Shown: one piece after another, positions 27,336 to 36,916 of the stretch
How positions within the stretch are numbered: position 1 is the first letter of the stretch
Layout: each line of letters opens with the position of its first letter
Source of the DNA: Shewanella glacialipiscicola
Lineage (GTDB): Bacteria > Pseudomonadota > Gammaproteobacteria > Enterobacterales > Shewanellaceae
DNA length: 64,000 bases
Assembly (NCBI RefSeq): GCF_023283485.1
Contig: NZ_JAKILU010000015.1
Location: 1 to 64,000, forward strand
Direction of reading: 5' to 3'
The notes under the pieces: model-generated
Database searches by the model: none
Told to the model about the DNA's origin: nothing
Seen by the model: the letters and a program-made list of their open reading frames with translations, nothing else
Program-made: the position numbers and the translations under genes

Positions 27336-28526
27336 TTATACCTCTTTACCATTCAAAATATCAGAAACAGTGAAAATATCTTTATCGCCACGGCCAGAAA
27401 GGTTAACCACTAAAATGGTTTCTTTAGTGCACTCACGTGCCATTTTCACTGCATAGGCGATAGCGTGCGCTGATTCTAATGCGGGGATAATACCTTCGCA
27501 GCGCGCCAAAAGTTGGAAAGCGTCTAAGGCTTCATCATCCGTTGCTGACTCGTATCGGGCGCGGCCAGTCGCATGAAGATGCGCGTGCTGTGGGCCAACT
27601 GAGGGGAAGTCTAATCCGGCTGAAATCGAGTAGGATTCTTCAATTTGACCTTCACTATCTTGCATTAAAGGCGCTTTCATACCGAAGAAAATACCAGTTT
27701 TACCGTGTTTGAGCGGTGCGCCATGCATTGGTGTGTCAATACCTTTACCTGCGGGTTCAACGCCAATCAGTTCAACACTGGGCTCATCAATAAAATCGGC
27801 AAACATACCAATGGCATTAGAGCCGCCGCCGATACAAGCAATAACCGCATCGGGTAAGCGTCCTTCACGTTCAAAGAGCTGTCTTTTGGTTTCTTCGCCA
27901 ATAATGCGTTGAAATTCACGCACTATGGTTGGGAACGGATGTGGCCCTGCGGCCGTGCCTAATAAATAGTGGGCTTTTTCGTAGCTGCCAGACCAATCGC
28001 GCATCGCTTCGTTACAGGCATCTTTTAAAGTGGAAGAACCTGACGTCACTGGGATCACTTCTGCGCCCATTAAACGCATTCTAAAGACGTTAGGTGATTG
28101 ACGCTCTATATCTTTAGCGCCCATATACACCTTGCATTTAAGGCCCAATAAAGCACAGGCGAGGGCGGTGGCAACGCCGTGTTGTCCGGCGCCCGTTTCA
28201 GCAATAATCTCTTTTTTACCCATGCGTTTAGCCAGTAAGGCTTGCGCTAGCACTTGGTTAGTTTTATGGGCGCCGCCGTGGAGTAAATCTTCCCGTTTGA
28301 GATAGATTTTAACCAGTGGGTTAGGACTTAAATTACGCGTTAAAGTCAGCGCCGTTGGACGGCCGGCATAGTTTTTGAGTAAATCATGTAATTCGGCTTT
28401 AAAGGCTTCATCTTCTTGTGCTTCCACAAAGGCGGTTTCTAATTGCTTAAGGGCTGGCACTAAAATTTGTGGCACATACATGCCGCCGTATTCGCCGAAA
28501 TAAGGGTTAAGCTTTAACTTTGACAT
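27336..28526 (-). CDS. trpB: Tryptophan synthase beta subunit TrpB
   Basis: This PLP enzyme joins indole and serine to give tryptophan. It contains [14 protein letters not shown] at the start, the PLP lysine K88 in [11 protein letters not shown], the phosphate-binding [10 protein letters not shown] and the C-terminal [10 protein letters not shown]. It has 396 residues. AAGGAAACAGG upstream supplies a strong ribosome binding site. A 149-bp gap separates it from the trpD-C-F fusion gene, longer than other gaps in the operon. Confidence 0.97.
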   Translation of the reverse strand: MSKLKLNPYFGEYGGMYVPQILVPALKQLETAFVEAQEDEAFKAELHDLLKNYAGRPTALTLTRNLSPNPLVKIYLKREDLLHGGAHKTNQVLAQALLAKRMGKKEIIAETGAGQHGVATALACALLGLKCKVYMGAKDIERQSPNVFRMRLMGAEVIPVTSGSSTLKDACNEAMRDWSGSYEKAHYLLGTAAGPHPFPTIVREFQRIIGEETKRQLFEREGRLPDAVIACIGGGSNAIGMFADFIDEPSVELIGVEPAGKGIDTPMHGAPLKHGKTGIFFGMKAPLMQDSEGQIEESYSISAGLDFPSVGPQHAHLHATGRARYESATDDEALDAFQLLARCEGIIPALESAHAIAYAVKMARECTKETILVVNLSGRGDKDIFTVSDILNGKEV

Positions 28527-28675
28527 ACCTGTTTCCTTATCTTATCAATCTGTTTGCCAGTGGCTTGGATTGAGCTGTTATTTAATTGAACTGTTTTCAA
28601 TGGGCCATTGGTATTAATAGGGTTATGTTTCTATATCTAGTATTAAAGTCATCCAGGCTTTTTAAAAGCGCTAGG

Positions 28676-31222
28676 TTAGAGACGTAAATGGGTAAAAGCC
28701 GTTTGGATCAGTTGCGCCGATTTAATACCTGCGGTGGTTTCTAGGCCGGAATTAAAATCTAAACCGTAAAACCCTTGCGTATTAGCACTCGTTGCATTGT
28801 CGGCATTGAGTCCCCCCGCCAGCATGGCATGGGACTTTTGCGGAATGTTACTTTGCCAGTTAAAGGCTTTGCCAGAGCCACCAAATTGGCTAGCAGTTTT
28901 ACTATCAAAAAGATAACGCTGCGCGCCCTTAGGCAGTAAACCTATCTCGCCAGTTTTTGCATCAACACTGACCGCTTTCCAAATTTGGGTGGTAAGTCCC
29001 GCATGTTGCAAATGTTCGGCGAGCTCGGCTATTTCAAGTTCGGTTTCTGCGCCGTGCAGTTGCACTGCAGATAATTGCAAACGAGTGGCAATATCACAGA
29101 TGGTGCTGGGCGTAGCATTTACAAACACGCCAACAAATTCAATTGCTGGCGCATCAGATGCGTGGTACTCGCTGAGCAGTTGCTCTGCGTGATTAAGCGT
29201 TAATGCGCGCGGCGATTGTTCAGCAAAAATCAGTCCAGCATAAACCGCGCCTGATGTTGCCGCAGCGCGAATATCTTCCACGCGGGTGAGACCGCAGACT
29301 TTATTGTGACCGAAGATCAATTTACGGCAGGCTAAGTCGATATCAGCCTCGGCCATAATCGAACTGCCAACCAGAAAACCATCAACCAACGGGCTCAAAC
29401 GGCGCACTTGCTCATTGTTGTAAATGCCTGATTCGCTGATCACCACGCGGTCGCTGCCAATGTGTGGCGCTAAGGCTTCTGTGGTGGCAAGATCGGTACT
29501 CAAATCTCTTAAGTTACGGTTGTTGATGCCAATAATCGGCGCATCTAATACGATAGCGCGCTTAAGTTCTTCTTCGTTACTGACTTCGGTCAGTACATCG
29601 AGTTGGTACTTTGCCGCTTCTTTCGCTAGACGTTGATATTGCTCATCATCAAGTACAGACAGCATTAACAAAATAGCATCGGCGCCTTGGTGGGCGGCGA
29701 GTTTTATTTGGTATTCATCTATAAAAAAATCTTTACATAGAATGGGTTGGCTTACCCGAGCACGCACTTTCGGGATATAGTCCATATCCCCTTGAAAGAA
29801 TTGCTCATCGGTTAACACCGAAATACCCGCCGCATATTTGCCGTAAATATCAGCAATAGCTTCAACATCAAACACATCACGGATAAGCCCTTTAGAGGGG
29901 CTGGCTTTTTTACATTCTAAAATGTAGCCCGCTTTAGGCGTTTTGAGCGCGTCAAATAGACTGCGATCAGACACCTTAGGTGACAGGCTCGCCTCGGGAA
30001 AGCGGAGTTTTAGGGCGGCAATATGGGCCGCTTTGGTATCAACAATACGAGTTAACACGTTGCCTTTTTGCACAGTGTCTAGTGATGACGGCATTCTAAC
30101 ATCTTGAATATCAGCTTTAAATTCTGGATTCATTACTGCGTTTTCCTTTGTTTCACTGCTGACTTTTGCGAGCTGACTTAACAATTCAAAGGCTTTGCCA
30201 CTTTGGATGGTAGCGAGTGCCAGTAAAGTGCCCGCTTTAACTGAATCGGCAATACCGCATATATATAAAGCACAACCCGCATTGATAGCGACTGCATTGG
30301 TATGGGCATCTGTGCCACGGCCTTTTAAGATTGCCTCGGTAATCAAAGCATTTTGCGCAGGCTCGCCACCTTCTAAATCAGTTATGTGTGCTAAAGGCAC
30401 ACCTAAATCGGCTGGTGTGAGTTGATACTCAATAATGTCGCCGTCTTTTAACTCAGCAACTTGGGTGTTGCCGTGCAGCGCAACTTCATCTAAACCGCTG
30501 CCGTGCACTACCATAGCGCGTTTTGTGCCAAGCGCCTTTAATACTTTCGCAATCGGTAAAACCAACTCAGGGCTATATACGCCAAGTAACATAAACTCAG
30601 GTCGTGCGGGATTAATAAGCGGCCCTAACACGTTGAATAAAGTGCGAGTTTTAAGTGCTTGCCTAACCGGTACTGCATGTTTTACACCGCCATGGTAGTG
30701 GGGTGCAAAAAGAAAACACAGATTCAAGGCTTCAAGGCAACGACTGGCGGTATCTGGCGACATGGTTAAGTCAATGCCAAACTGCGCGAGTAAATCTGAC
30801 GATCCCGATTTACTCGATACACTACGATTACCGTGTTTAGCGACCTTAGCGCCTGCCGCAGCGGCCACAAAGGCGGCGGTGGTGGAAATATTTATGGTAT
30901 TAAAACCATCGCCACCGGTGCCAACAATATCAATAATGCCGTTATTCAGCGTGCCGTTAGCCTGTGTTTGGTTGTTAGCTTGGGCGGTATTAAACTCAGG
31001 GCAAGGGAAATATTTGGCCGCGGCGCGCATGGCATCGGCAGCACCGCTGATTTCATCAATGGTTTCACCGCGCATTTTGAGCGCGACTAACATGCCTGCC
31101 ATCGCGGTTTCGCTCATTTCGCCACGAATTAACGCGCCAAATAACTCGGCGGTTTGCTCACGACTTAGGCTGTTACCTTGATACAAAATATCAAGCAAAG
31201 TTTGAATGTTTTTTGTGCTCAT
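28676..31222 (-). CDS. trpDCF: TrpD-TrpC-TrpF triple fusion (anthranilate phosphoribosyltransferase, IGP synthase, PRA isomerase)
   Basis: A single 848-residue frame covers three consecutive tryptophan-pathway enzymes. Residues 1 to about 355 are TrpD (GTGGDG at 101-106, then KHGNRSVSSKSGSSDLL). From Met364 comes indole-3-glycerol-phosphate synthase (ECKKASPSKGLIRDVF, GINNRNLRDL, ISESGI), and from about residue 625 phosphoribosylanthranilate isomerase (KVCGLTRVEDIRAA, QLHGAE, GGSGKAFNW, GLDFNSGLE). TrpC-TrpF fusion is normal in enteric bacteria; joining TrpD as well is unusual. Codon 364 is ATG (30131-30133) preceded by AAGGAAAA, so TrpC-F could also start internally. In another frame the junction reads TAATG, suggesting two formerly separate genes. 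The start overlaps the trpG stop as ATGA. Confidence 0.9.
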   Translation of the reverse strand: MSTKNIQTLLDILYQGNSLSREQTAELFGALIRGEMSETAMAGMLVALKMRGETIDEISGAADAMRAAAKYFPCPEFNTAQANNQTQANGTLNNGIIDIVGTGGDGFNTINISTTAAFVAAAAGAKVAKHGNRSVSSKSGSSDLLAQFGIDLTMSPDTASRCLEALNLCFLFAPHYHGGVKHAVPVRQALKTRTLFNVLGPLINPARPEFMLLGVYSPELVLPIAKVLKALGTKRAMVVHGSGLDEVALHGNTQVAELKDGDIIEYQLTPADLGVPLAHITDLEGGEPAQNALITEAILKGRGTDAHTNAVAINAGCALYICGIADSVKAGTLLALATIQSGKAFELLSQLAKVSSETKENAVMNPEFKADIQDVRMPSSLDTVQKGNVLTRIVDTKAAHIAALKLRFPEASLSPKVSDRSLFDALKTPKAGYILECKKASPSKGLIRDVFDVEAIADIYGKYAAGISVLTDEQFFQGDMDYIPKVRARVSQPILCKDFFIDEYQIKLAAHQGADAILLMLSVLDDEQYQRLAKEAAKYQLDVLTEVSNEEELKRAIVLDAPIIGINNRNLRDLSTDLATTEALAPHIGSDRVVISESGIYNNEQVRRLSPLVDGFLVGSSIMAEADIDLACRKLIFGHNKVCGLTRVEDIRAAATSGAVYAGLIFAEQSPRALTLNHAEQLLSEYHASDAPAIEFVGVFVNATPSTICDIATRLQLSAVQLHGAETELEIAELAEHLQHAGLTTQIWKAVSVDAKTGEIGLLPKGAQRYLFDSKTASQFGGSGKAFNWQSNIPQKSHAMLAGGLNADNATSANTQGFYGLDFNSGLETTAGIKSAQLIQTAFTHLRL

Positions 31223-31821
31223 ACATTTGCTCCTACGGCGACGTCTTGGGTTAGAAATGCCAAGGTTTGAATGAGCAGTGTGCTACCTAATGTGGTGAGA
31301 ATCGATTCTGGATGAAACTGAAACCCTACGGCTCTGTGCTCTGAGTGTAAAATAGCCATCGGCATATCTTCTGTAGTTGCTATGACTTGTAAGCAATCGG
31401 GCACTTTGGTGGCGACTAAGCTGTGATAGCGGGCAACGGGTAAAGGAGAAGGTAAACCGGCAAATACGCCAGTGCCATTATGGAAGGTAGGGCTTGCTTT
31501 GCCGTGCACCACAAAAGGTGCGCGCGCTACAGTACCACCGTAATACTCCACCATGGCTTGATGGCCAAGGCAGATGCCCAACATCGGCACTTTTCCCGCG
31601 ACTTTGGCAATCAGCGCCATCATAGATCCCGCTTCATGGGGCGCGCCAGGGCCAGGTGATAACACTAAGGCCGCAGGTTTGGGCTCATTAAGCAGTTTTT
31701 CGGCAATATAGTCGGCGGCAACATCGTTGCGGTAAATCACCACTTCACAATTTAGGCTGCGGAATTGATCCACTAAGTTGTAGGTGAAGGAGTCAAAGTT
31801 ATCGAGTAGATAGAGTTTCAT
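31219..31821 (-). CDS. trpG: Anthranilate synthase component II, glutamine amidotransferase TrpG
   Basis: TrpG supplies ammonia from glutamine to TrpE. It is a class I glutaminase: LLDNFDSFTYNLVDQF at the N-terminus, SPGPGAPHEAG, the catalytic cysteine in MLGICLGHQAM, and the His-Glu pair in FQFHPESI. It has 200 residues and is a stand-alone domain, not fused to TrpD as in E. coli. AGGAG precedes the start; it is 9 bp after trpE and overlaps trpD by 4 bp. Confidence 0.97.
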   Translation of the reverse strand: MKLYLLDNFDSFTYNLVDQFRSLNCEVVIYRNDVAADYIAEKLLNEPKPAALVLSPGPGAPHEAGSMMALIAKVAGKVPMLGICLGHQAMVEYYGGTVARAPFVVHGKASPTFHNGTGVFAGLPSPLPVARYHSLVATKVPDCLQVIATTEDMPMAILHSEHRAVGFQFHPESILTTLGSTLLIQTLAFLTQDVAVGANV

Positions 31822-31830
31822 GTTCGGCTC

Positions 31831-33480
31831 CTATTTATATTGCACTGAAGTGGATGGTGTCGACTCATCATTGACTGGCAGTCCCGCGCCCATTTTTATG
31901 GCTGAGATTACCGCTTGTGCTTTTTGACGGGTTTCGTCAGCTTCACTTTGGGGATCTGAATCAAACACCACGCCCGCGCCCGCTTGAATAAAAGCAGTGC
32001 CGTTTTTAACAAAGGCGGAACGGATCACAATACAGGTGTCCATATCGCCAAGGGCATTAAGGTAACCCACAGCGCCGCCGTAACTTCCGCGACGGGCCTT
32101 TTCCGCTTGGCGTACTAGTTGTGAGGCTCGCACTTTTGGCGCGCCGACTAAGGTGCCCATATTCATACAGGCTTGATAAGCATGCAGCGCATCTAAGTCT
32201 TGGCGCAGTTGACCTGTCACGCGGCTGACAAGGTGCATCACGTGGGAATAGCGGTCTACTTTCAATAATTCGGCGACTTTACGACTGCCGCTTTGGCTGA
32301 TACGGGCGATATCGTTACGGGCTAAATCGACCAGCATTAAGTGCTCTGACAGTTCTTTTTTATCTAAACGCAGCTCAAGTTCAATGCGGCTATCTAAGTC
32401 GAAATCAATCTCACCTGTGGCGGTTTTACCGCGTTTGCGGGTGCCTGCAATCGGATACACTTCGACCTGATTACTACTGGCATCGTATTTGAGGGCGCTT
32501 TCTGGTGAGGCGCCAAAGAGTGTAAAATCTGGGCCTCTAAAATAAAACATGTAAGGGCTTGGGTTTGTCAGGCGCAGGGCGCGGTAAGCCCCTAAGGTAT
32601 TTGGGCAAGGCAAACTAAAGCTGCGCGATGGCACTACTTGAAAAATATCGCCAGCAATAATGTGCTCTTTTAAATCGACAACTGTTTGCTTAAACACCTC
32701 ATCGGAGATATTGACTTGCTCAGTTGCGTTGATGGCGACGAGCATTGGCACATCGCTTGGTAAATTAGCCAAGGTTTTACATTGGATACTTAAGCTTTGT
32801 ACTCGCTCATTTAGTGCGGTGGTGGCAGCAGCATATTGAGCTGAGTCGAGGCTAAAATTATGGGTAATAATATCGGCTTGTTTTAGCTTATGGTCGATAA
32901 GAATTAAGGTTTCGGCGAGATAGAATAAATAGTCTGGGCAATCATTATCGCTGTTTGGTACCACTGGCAGTGGTTCAACGGTATCAATTAAGTCATAGGC
33001 CAGTACGCCACCTAAAAATAGATCCTCAAAGGCAGGCTTGGTTTGGCTGTCAGTATGGGCGCCACAATCAATCTGCTGGATAAACATCCGCAGACCATCA
33101 AGCGGCGAGGTCGATTTTAAGCGCGCATCTTCATCTTGTAGCTGTGTATCTTTTTGCAGCGTTACGATTAAGGCTAAATTATCACGCACCACATGAGCGG
33201 TAGTACTGAAAAAAAGCGCGATAGAATCGAGTAAACTTGCGCCGTTATTAGTCAATGCACTAAAGGTCAGCTGATAACCATCGCAGCGGATCATCATGGC
33301 TGCATGAGTCATCAACATACTTTTTAAGTGATCTTTACTGTCGATTTCAGCCGACTCCAACAGCATAGTGTGTGATGCATCTTGAGTAATGCGTTGGTAT
33401 AAACGCAATGGATCGCTGTGATAGGTTAATGGCGCTTTTAGTGTACTTGAGCGTGCGAATGTCTGTTTTTGCATATTCAT
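31831..33480 (-). CDS. trpE: Anthranilate synthase component I TrpE
   Basis: TrpE converts chorismate and ammonia to anthranilate. The 549-residue chorismate-binding enzyme has LLESAEI near the N-terminus, the tryptophan feedback-site element of the family. The catalytic core includes DIFQVVPSRSFSLPCP, YPIAGTRKRGKT, ELRLDKKELSEHLMLVDLARNDIA and GAGVVFDSDPQSEADE. Some 25 extra residues precede the usual start. It is the first structural gene of the operon, with an attenuator directly upstream. Confidence 0.97.
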   Translation of the reverse strand: MNMQKQTFARSSTLKAPLTYHSDPLRLYQRITQDASHTMLLESAEIDSKDHLKSMLMTHAAMMIRCDGYQLTFSALTNNGASLLDSIALFFSTTAHVVRDNLALIVTLQKDTQLQDEDARLKSTSPLDGLRMFIQQIDCGAHTDSQTKPAFEDLFLGGVLAYDLIDTVEPLPVVPNSDNDCPDYLFYLAETLILIDHKLKQADIITHNFSLDSAQYAAATTALNERVQSLSIQCKTLANLPSDVPMLVAINATEQVNISDEVFKQTVVDLKEHIIAGDIFQVVPSRSFSLPCPNTLGAYRALRLTNPSPYMFYFRGPDFTLFGASPESALKYDASSNQVEVYPIAGTRKRGKTATGEIDFDLDSRIELELRLDKKELSEHLMLVDLARNDIARISQSGSRKVAELLKVDRYSHVMHLVSRVTGQLRQDLDALHAYQACMNMGTLVGAPKVRASQLVRQAEKARRGSYGGAVGYLNALGDMDTCIVIRSAFVKNGTAFIQAGAGVVFDSDPQSEADETRQKAQAVISAIKMGAGLPVNDESTPSTSVQYK

Positions 33481-33570
33481 ACTCTAGCTACCTTATAAAA
33501 TGTCTTAAACGTCATGGCGTTGTCTCTATTGCTAATTTTATTACCCGAGTTTGCCGACATTTTTCGCACC

Positions 33571-33599
33571 TAACAAAAAAGCCCGCATTTCTGCGGGCT
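33571..33599 (-). terminator. trp operon attenuator (3:4 terminator hairpin)
   Basis: On the minus strand AGCCCGC (33599-33593) pairs with GCGGGCT (33586-33580), followed by a run of U. The upstream GCGGG in the leader (segment 2, at 33651-33647 and overlapping the end of the leader peptide gene) can pair with CCCGC of segment 3, which would form the antiterminator. CACTTCCC/GGGTAGTG gives the 1:2 pause stem. Confidence 0.9.
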
Positions 33600-33650
33600 T
33601 CTTGTTGGTTCTGTTCACTTTCAAATGAGCACAGAGCTTCACACTACCCG

Positions 33651-33707
33651 CTAAGTTGGGAAGTGCCACCACCAAATGATGTTTAATGAAGCGTTAATGT
33701 GTGTCAT
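33651..33707 (-). CDS. trpL: trp operon leader peptide TrpL
   Basis: An 18-residue frame encodes MTHINASLNIIWWWHFPT, with three consecutive tryptophan codons seven to five codons before the stop. It lies about 50 bp before the attenuator hairpin. Ribosome stalling at the Trp codons under tryptophan shortage would free segment 2 to pair with segment 3 and permit read-through into trpE. No strong Shine-Dalgarno is visible, but the Trp run and the attenuator geometry make the call firm. Confidence 0.9.
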   Translation of the reverse strand: MTHINASLNIIWWWHFPT

Positions 33708-33737
33708 TCAAAGGAGTCTCACTAATTCGTAAATTGA

Positions 33738-33771
33738 TGTATAGAAAGCCTTAGCTAGGAGCGAATGTCAA
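33738..33771 (-). promoter_or_regulatory. Putative trp promoter/operator region
   Basis: On the minus strand a TTGACA (33771-33766) is followed after 22 bases by TATACA (33743-33738). The spacing is too long for a standard promoter, so one of the two boxes may be wrong. Between them lies the near-palindrome CCTAGCTAAGG, with a CTAG core like that of TrpR operators. The region is shared with the divergent rnm gene. Confidence 0.35.
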
Positions 33772-33890
33772 TTGAATATTTTTCATTTTCGTAGATTTGT
33801 TGACTTTAATGCTGCAAAAAAATTAATCAGCACAACCATAAAATGCGAGATAACAGCGCATTGATTAACAAATTCACGTACAATAGCCCT

Positions 33891-34751
33891 ATGAATACTC
33901 AAAGCATATTGGCTGATCTGCACAGCCACACGACCGCATCTGATGGTCTATTAACACCGTCTGAATTGGTGGCGAGAGCCCTTGAAAAGGGCGTGCAGTT
34001 GTTTGCTATTACTGATCACGACACGGTCGCAGGTTTACCCGCAGCCCGTGCTTTTAATCAGTTGCAAGCAGAACCCTTAAAGTTGATCTCGGGTGTCGAA
34101 ATCTCAACTCGCTGGAACAGCTACGATATCCATATTGTGGCGCTTAACTTCGATGCAGAGAACCCTGAGTTATTAGCATTTTTAGAAAACCAGCGCGACT
34201 TACGTGAATTACGCGCCCAAGAGATTGGCCACAGATTAGCCAAAGCGGGTATTGAAGGCGCTTACGAAGGCGCTAAAGCTATTGCGGGTGATGCAGCGTT
34301 AAGTCGTGGGCATTACGCGCGCTGGATGGCTGAAAATGGTCATGCAGTGGATATGCCCAGCGTGTTTAAACGCTATCTTGCTCGCGGTAAAACCGGTTAC
34401 GTACCCAATAATTGGGGTGATATGGCGAGCGCCATCGACATTATCCACAACGCAGGTGGATTAGCCGTGTTAGCCCATCCCAGTGGTTATAAGTTATCGG
34501 GTAAGTGGCTTAAACGCTTAGTGCGTGAATATAAAGAAGCGGGTGGGGATGCCATGGAAGTGATACTCGGCCAGCAAACATTAGATGACAGGGCTAACCT
34601 TGTGGCCCTGAGTATACAAAATCAATTACTTGCATCGATAGGGAGTGATTTTCACTTTCCAAGTAATTGGATTGAATTAGGTAAAAATCTGTATCAGCCC
34701 CAAGGTATTGATTGGGTCTGGCAATCGGAATTCTGGGTGGAACGACCATGA
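33891..34751 (+). CDS. rnm: PHP-domain 5'-3' exoribonuclease Rnm (RNase AM, YciV/TrpH)
   Basis: In E. coli this enzyme trims the 5' ends of 5S, 16S and 23S rRNAs and degrades short RNAs. The ATG at 33891 gives MNTQSILADLHSHTTASDG, the start of a PHP metal site; an upstream frame extension lacks support. ITDHDT, GVEIST, LAHPSGYKLS and the C-terminal GSDFHFPSN supply the other metal ligands. The protein has 286 residues. It is divergent from the trp operon, as in E. coli, which led to its old name trpH. The last bases overlap yciO as ATGA. Confidence 0.94.
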   Translation: MNTQSILADLHSHTTASDGLLTPSELVARALEKGVQLFAITDHDTVAGLPAARAFNQLQAEPLKLISGVEISTRWNSYDIHIVALNFDAENPELLAFLENQRDLRELRAQEIGHRLAKAGIEGAYEGAKAIAGDAALSRGHYARWMAENGHAVDMPSVFKRYLARGKTGYVPNNWGDMASAIDIIHNAGGLAVLAHPSGYKLSGKWLKRLVREYKEAGGDAMEVILGQQTLDDRANLVALSIQNQLLASIGSDFHFPSNWIELGKNLYQPQGIDWVWQSEFWVERP

Positions 34752-35368
34752 GTCAATTTTTTTATGTACATGAAGTAAATCCGCAAACGCGCCTTATCAG
34801 TCAAGCCGTTGCCGCTTTAAAAGCAGGCGGTGTGATTGTTTATCCAACCGATTCAGGTTATGCATTAGGCTGCTTGATTGGTGAAAAAGACGCGATGACG
34901 CGCATGGCACGAATTCGTCAAATTGAGAACGATCATGACTTCTCTTTGATGTGCCGCGATTTATCTGAATTAGCGACCTACGCCAAAGTGGACAATCAGG
35001 CGTATCGCATCCTAAAAAGTTGCACGCCTGGGCCTTATACGTTCATTTTTAAAGCGACTAAAGAAGTGCCACGTCGTCTACAAAATGACAAGAAAAAGAC
35101 CATAGGTATTCGCGTGCCTGACAATATTATCGCTCTGGCACTGCTTGAAGCCTTAGGCGCACCGCTAATGTCGACCAGTTTAGTGATGCCGAATGCAGAA
35201 TTTGCCGAGTCTGATCCTGAACAAATTCGCGATTTGCTCGAGCACCAAGTGGATGTGATTATCCACGGCGGCTATTTAGGTGAAAAACCGACGACTGTGA
35301 TTGATATGTCTGAAGATGGCGCTGAAATTTTGCGTGAAGGCGCGGGAGATATCACGCCTTTTCTCTAA
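34748..35368 (+). CDS. yciO: YciO family Sua5/YrdC-like protein
   Basis: The 206-residue protein belongs to the threonylcarbamoyl-AMP synthase fold. Motifs include GGVIVYPTDSGYALGC, the KSCTPGPYTFIFKATKEVPRR nucleotide-binding stretch (KxR/SxN region altered relative to TsaC) and IGIRVPDN. YciO is a paralogue of TsaC; whether it makes threonylcarbamoyl-AMP in vivo is not certain. Start Met at 34748 overlaps the rnm stop by four bases, which indicates coupling; an upstream Met would lie within rnm. Confidence 0.92.
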   Translation: MSQFFYVHEVNPQTRLISQAVAALKAGGVIVYPTDSGYALGCLIGEKDAMTRMARIRQIENDHDFSLMCRDLSELATYAKVDNQAYRILKSCTPGPYTFIFKATKEVPRRLQNDKKKTIGIRVPDNIIALALLEALGAPLMSTSLVMPNAEFAESDPEQIRDLLEHQVDVIIHGGYLGEKPTTVIDMSEDGAEILREGAGDITPFL

Positions 35369-35527
35369 ATCTATCGCAATTGATTTATCGCTAATTGGCG
35401 TAAGTGAATGATGCGGCGAGTGGTAGTAAATATTTGACAGTTTTATCGCCGCAGGTTTACAGGTATAATCGCGCGTTTGGCGTGAGTCTAGGTTGGATGA
35501 CGCACTGTTAACGGAGCAAAATAGCGG

Positions 35528-36316
35528 ATGCAGGGCACGCAACAGAGTTTACCCTTAGCCGTTATTCGTGGTCAGGCAATGACCGAAATGCCGCTGGATT
35601 TGTTTATTCCACCGGAGGCGTTAGAAGTCTTTCTTGAGTCCTTTGAAGGGCCGTTAGATTTACTTTTGTATTTGATCCGTAAGCAAAAGCTAGATGTTGT
35701 CGATTTACCTATTCAGCAGATTACCGCGCAGTATTTAGAATATATTACGCTGTTGACTCAGGCTCGAATTGAACTTGCCGCCGATTATTTAGTAATGGCG
35801 GCAACGCTTGCCGAGATTAAATCCCGTTTGCTGCTGCCGCGTATGGTGGCTGAAGATGAGATTGAGGAAGACCCTCGGGCGCAGCTTATTCGGCAGCTTA
35901 AAGCCTATGAAGTGATTAAAGAAGCATCGCAAAAAATTGATGACTTACCACGGCTCGAGCGGGATGTGTTTCAAGCTAAAGCGGTGGTAGCAGCTGATAT
36001 TAAGCCATTAATGATCCCGCCAGAAGTGTCGCTATTTGACATTGCCCGCGCCTTTGCTGACGTACTTAAGCGTATCGATGCCAATGAAGATCATCATGTT
36101 AAGCGTGAACAGTTATCGACCCGTGAACGCATGAGCCAGATTTTAGCCATGTTAAATGCTGAAGACTTTACCGCATTTGACCGTTTGTTTACCGTAGCAG
36201 AAGGGCGTGCAGGCGTGGTCGTGACCTTCTTAGCGCTAATGGAATTAGTCAAAGAATTATTGGTTGAATTGTACCAAACAGAACCGTTTTCAACTATTTA
36301 CGTTAAGGCCTATTAA
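35528..36316 (+). CDS. scpA: Segregation and condensation protein A ScpA
   Basis: ScpA is the kleisin of an SMC-ScpAB condensin. The 262-residue protein contains the N-terminal FEGPLDLLLYLIRKQKLDVVDLPI and YLVMAATLAEIKSRLLLPR helices and a C-terminal winged-helix part (VTFLALMELVKELLVELYQ). CGGAG about 13 bases before the ATG at 35528 is a moderate ribosome binding site; Met18 is an alternative. scpB follows immediately. Shewanella chromosomes carrying ScpAB in addition to other SMC-type complexes is consistent with other gammaproteobacteria outside the enterics. Confidence 0.95.
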   Translation: MQGTQQSLPLAVIRGQAMTEMPLDLFIPPEALEVFLESFEGPLDLLLYLIRKQKLDVVDLPIQQITAQYLEYITLLTQARIELAADYLVMAATLAEIKSRLLLPRMVAEDEIEEDPRAQLIRQLKAYEVIKEASQKIDDLPRLERDVFQAKAVVAADIKPLMIPPEVSLFDIARAFADVLKRIDANEDHHVKREQLSTRERMSQILAMLNAEDFTAFDRLFTVAEGRAGVVVTFLALMELVKELLVELYQTEPFSTIYVKAY

Positions 36317-36319
36317 TTG

Positions 36320-36916
36320 ATGCAGATAAATCCTATTCAATTAAAACAGCTTATTGAAGCGAGTTTGTTTGTATTGGGGAAACCCTTGTCGGCGAAAATG
36401 TTGAAAGACACTGTGTTAGTGGATTTCTCTGTTTCCAGAGACAAAATAAAAGCTGCATTGGATGAGCTGCAACAGGATTATCAAGACCGAGGTGTGCAAC
36501 TTGTGAAAGTCGCTGGCGGTTATCGCTTCCAGACCTTAGAGGTGTTGAGTCCTTTTTTGCAGCCCCTGTGGCAAGAAAAGGCGCCTAAATATTCGCGTGC
36601 GACATTAGAAACCTTGGCGGTGATTGCTTATCGTCAACCTGTGACTCGCGGCGATATTGAACAGGTGCGCGGTGTGGCCATTAGCAGCCATATCATAAAA
36701 AGTTTGTCAGATAGACATTGGATTAAAGTAGTTGGGCATAAAGAAGTACCGGGGCGACCCGCGTTATATGCCACTACCTTAGAATTTTTAGCATATTTTG
36801 GCTTAGATACCTTAGCGGATTTACCGCCGCTATCGGACACTGAGTCATTGCAGGCGGTTTTTTCAAGCTTGAAATTAGCGCCAGAACAGTCAGAAGAGCA
36901 AAATACTAATGAGTGA
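36320..36916 (+). CDS. scpB: Segregation and condensation protein B ScpB
   Basis: ScpB is the dimeric winged-helix KITE subunit that binds ScpA. The core [29 protein letters not shown] is diagnostic, followed by [15 protein letters not shown] and FLAYFGL. The ATG at 36320 is preferred over a TTG one codon earlier. It starts 3 bp after the scpA stop and overlaps rluB by 8 bp, so the three genes form one unit. It has 198 residues. Confidence 0.95.
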   Translation: MQINPIQLKQLIEASLFVLGKPLSAKMLKDTVLVDFSVSRDKIKAALDELQQDYQDRGVQLVKVAGGYRFQTLEVLSPFLQPLWQEKAPKYSRATLETLAVIAYRQPVTRGDIEQVRGVAISSHIIKSLSDRHWIKVVGHKEVPGRPALYATTLEFLAYFGLDTLADLPPLSDTESLQAVFSSLKLAPEQSEEQNTNE

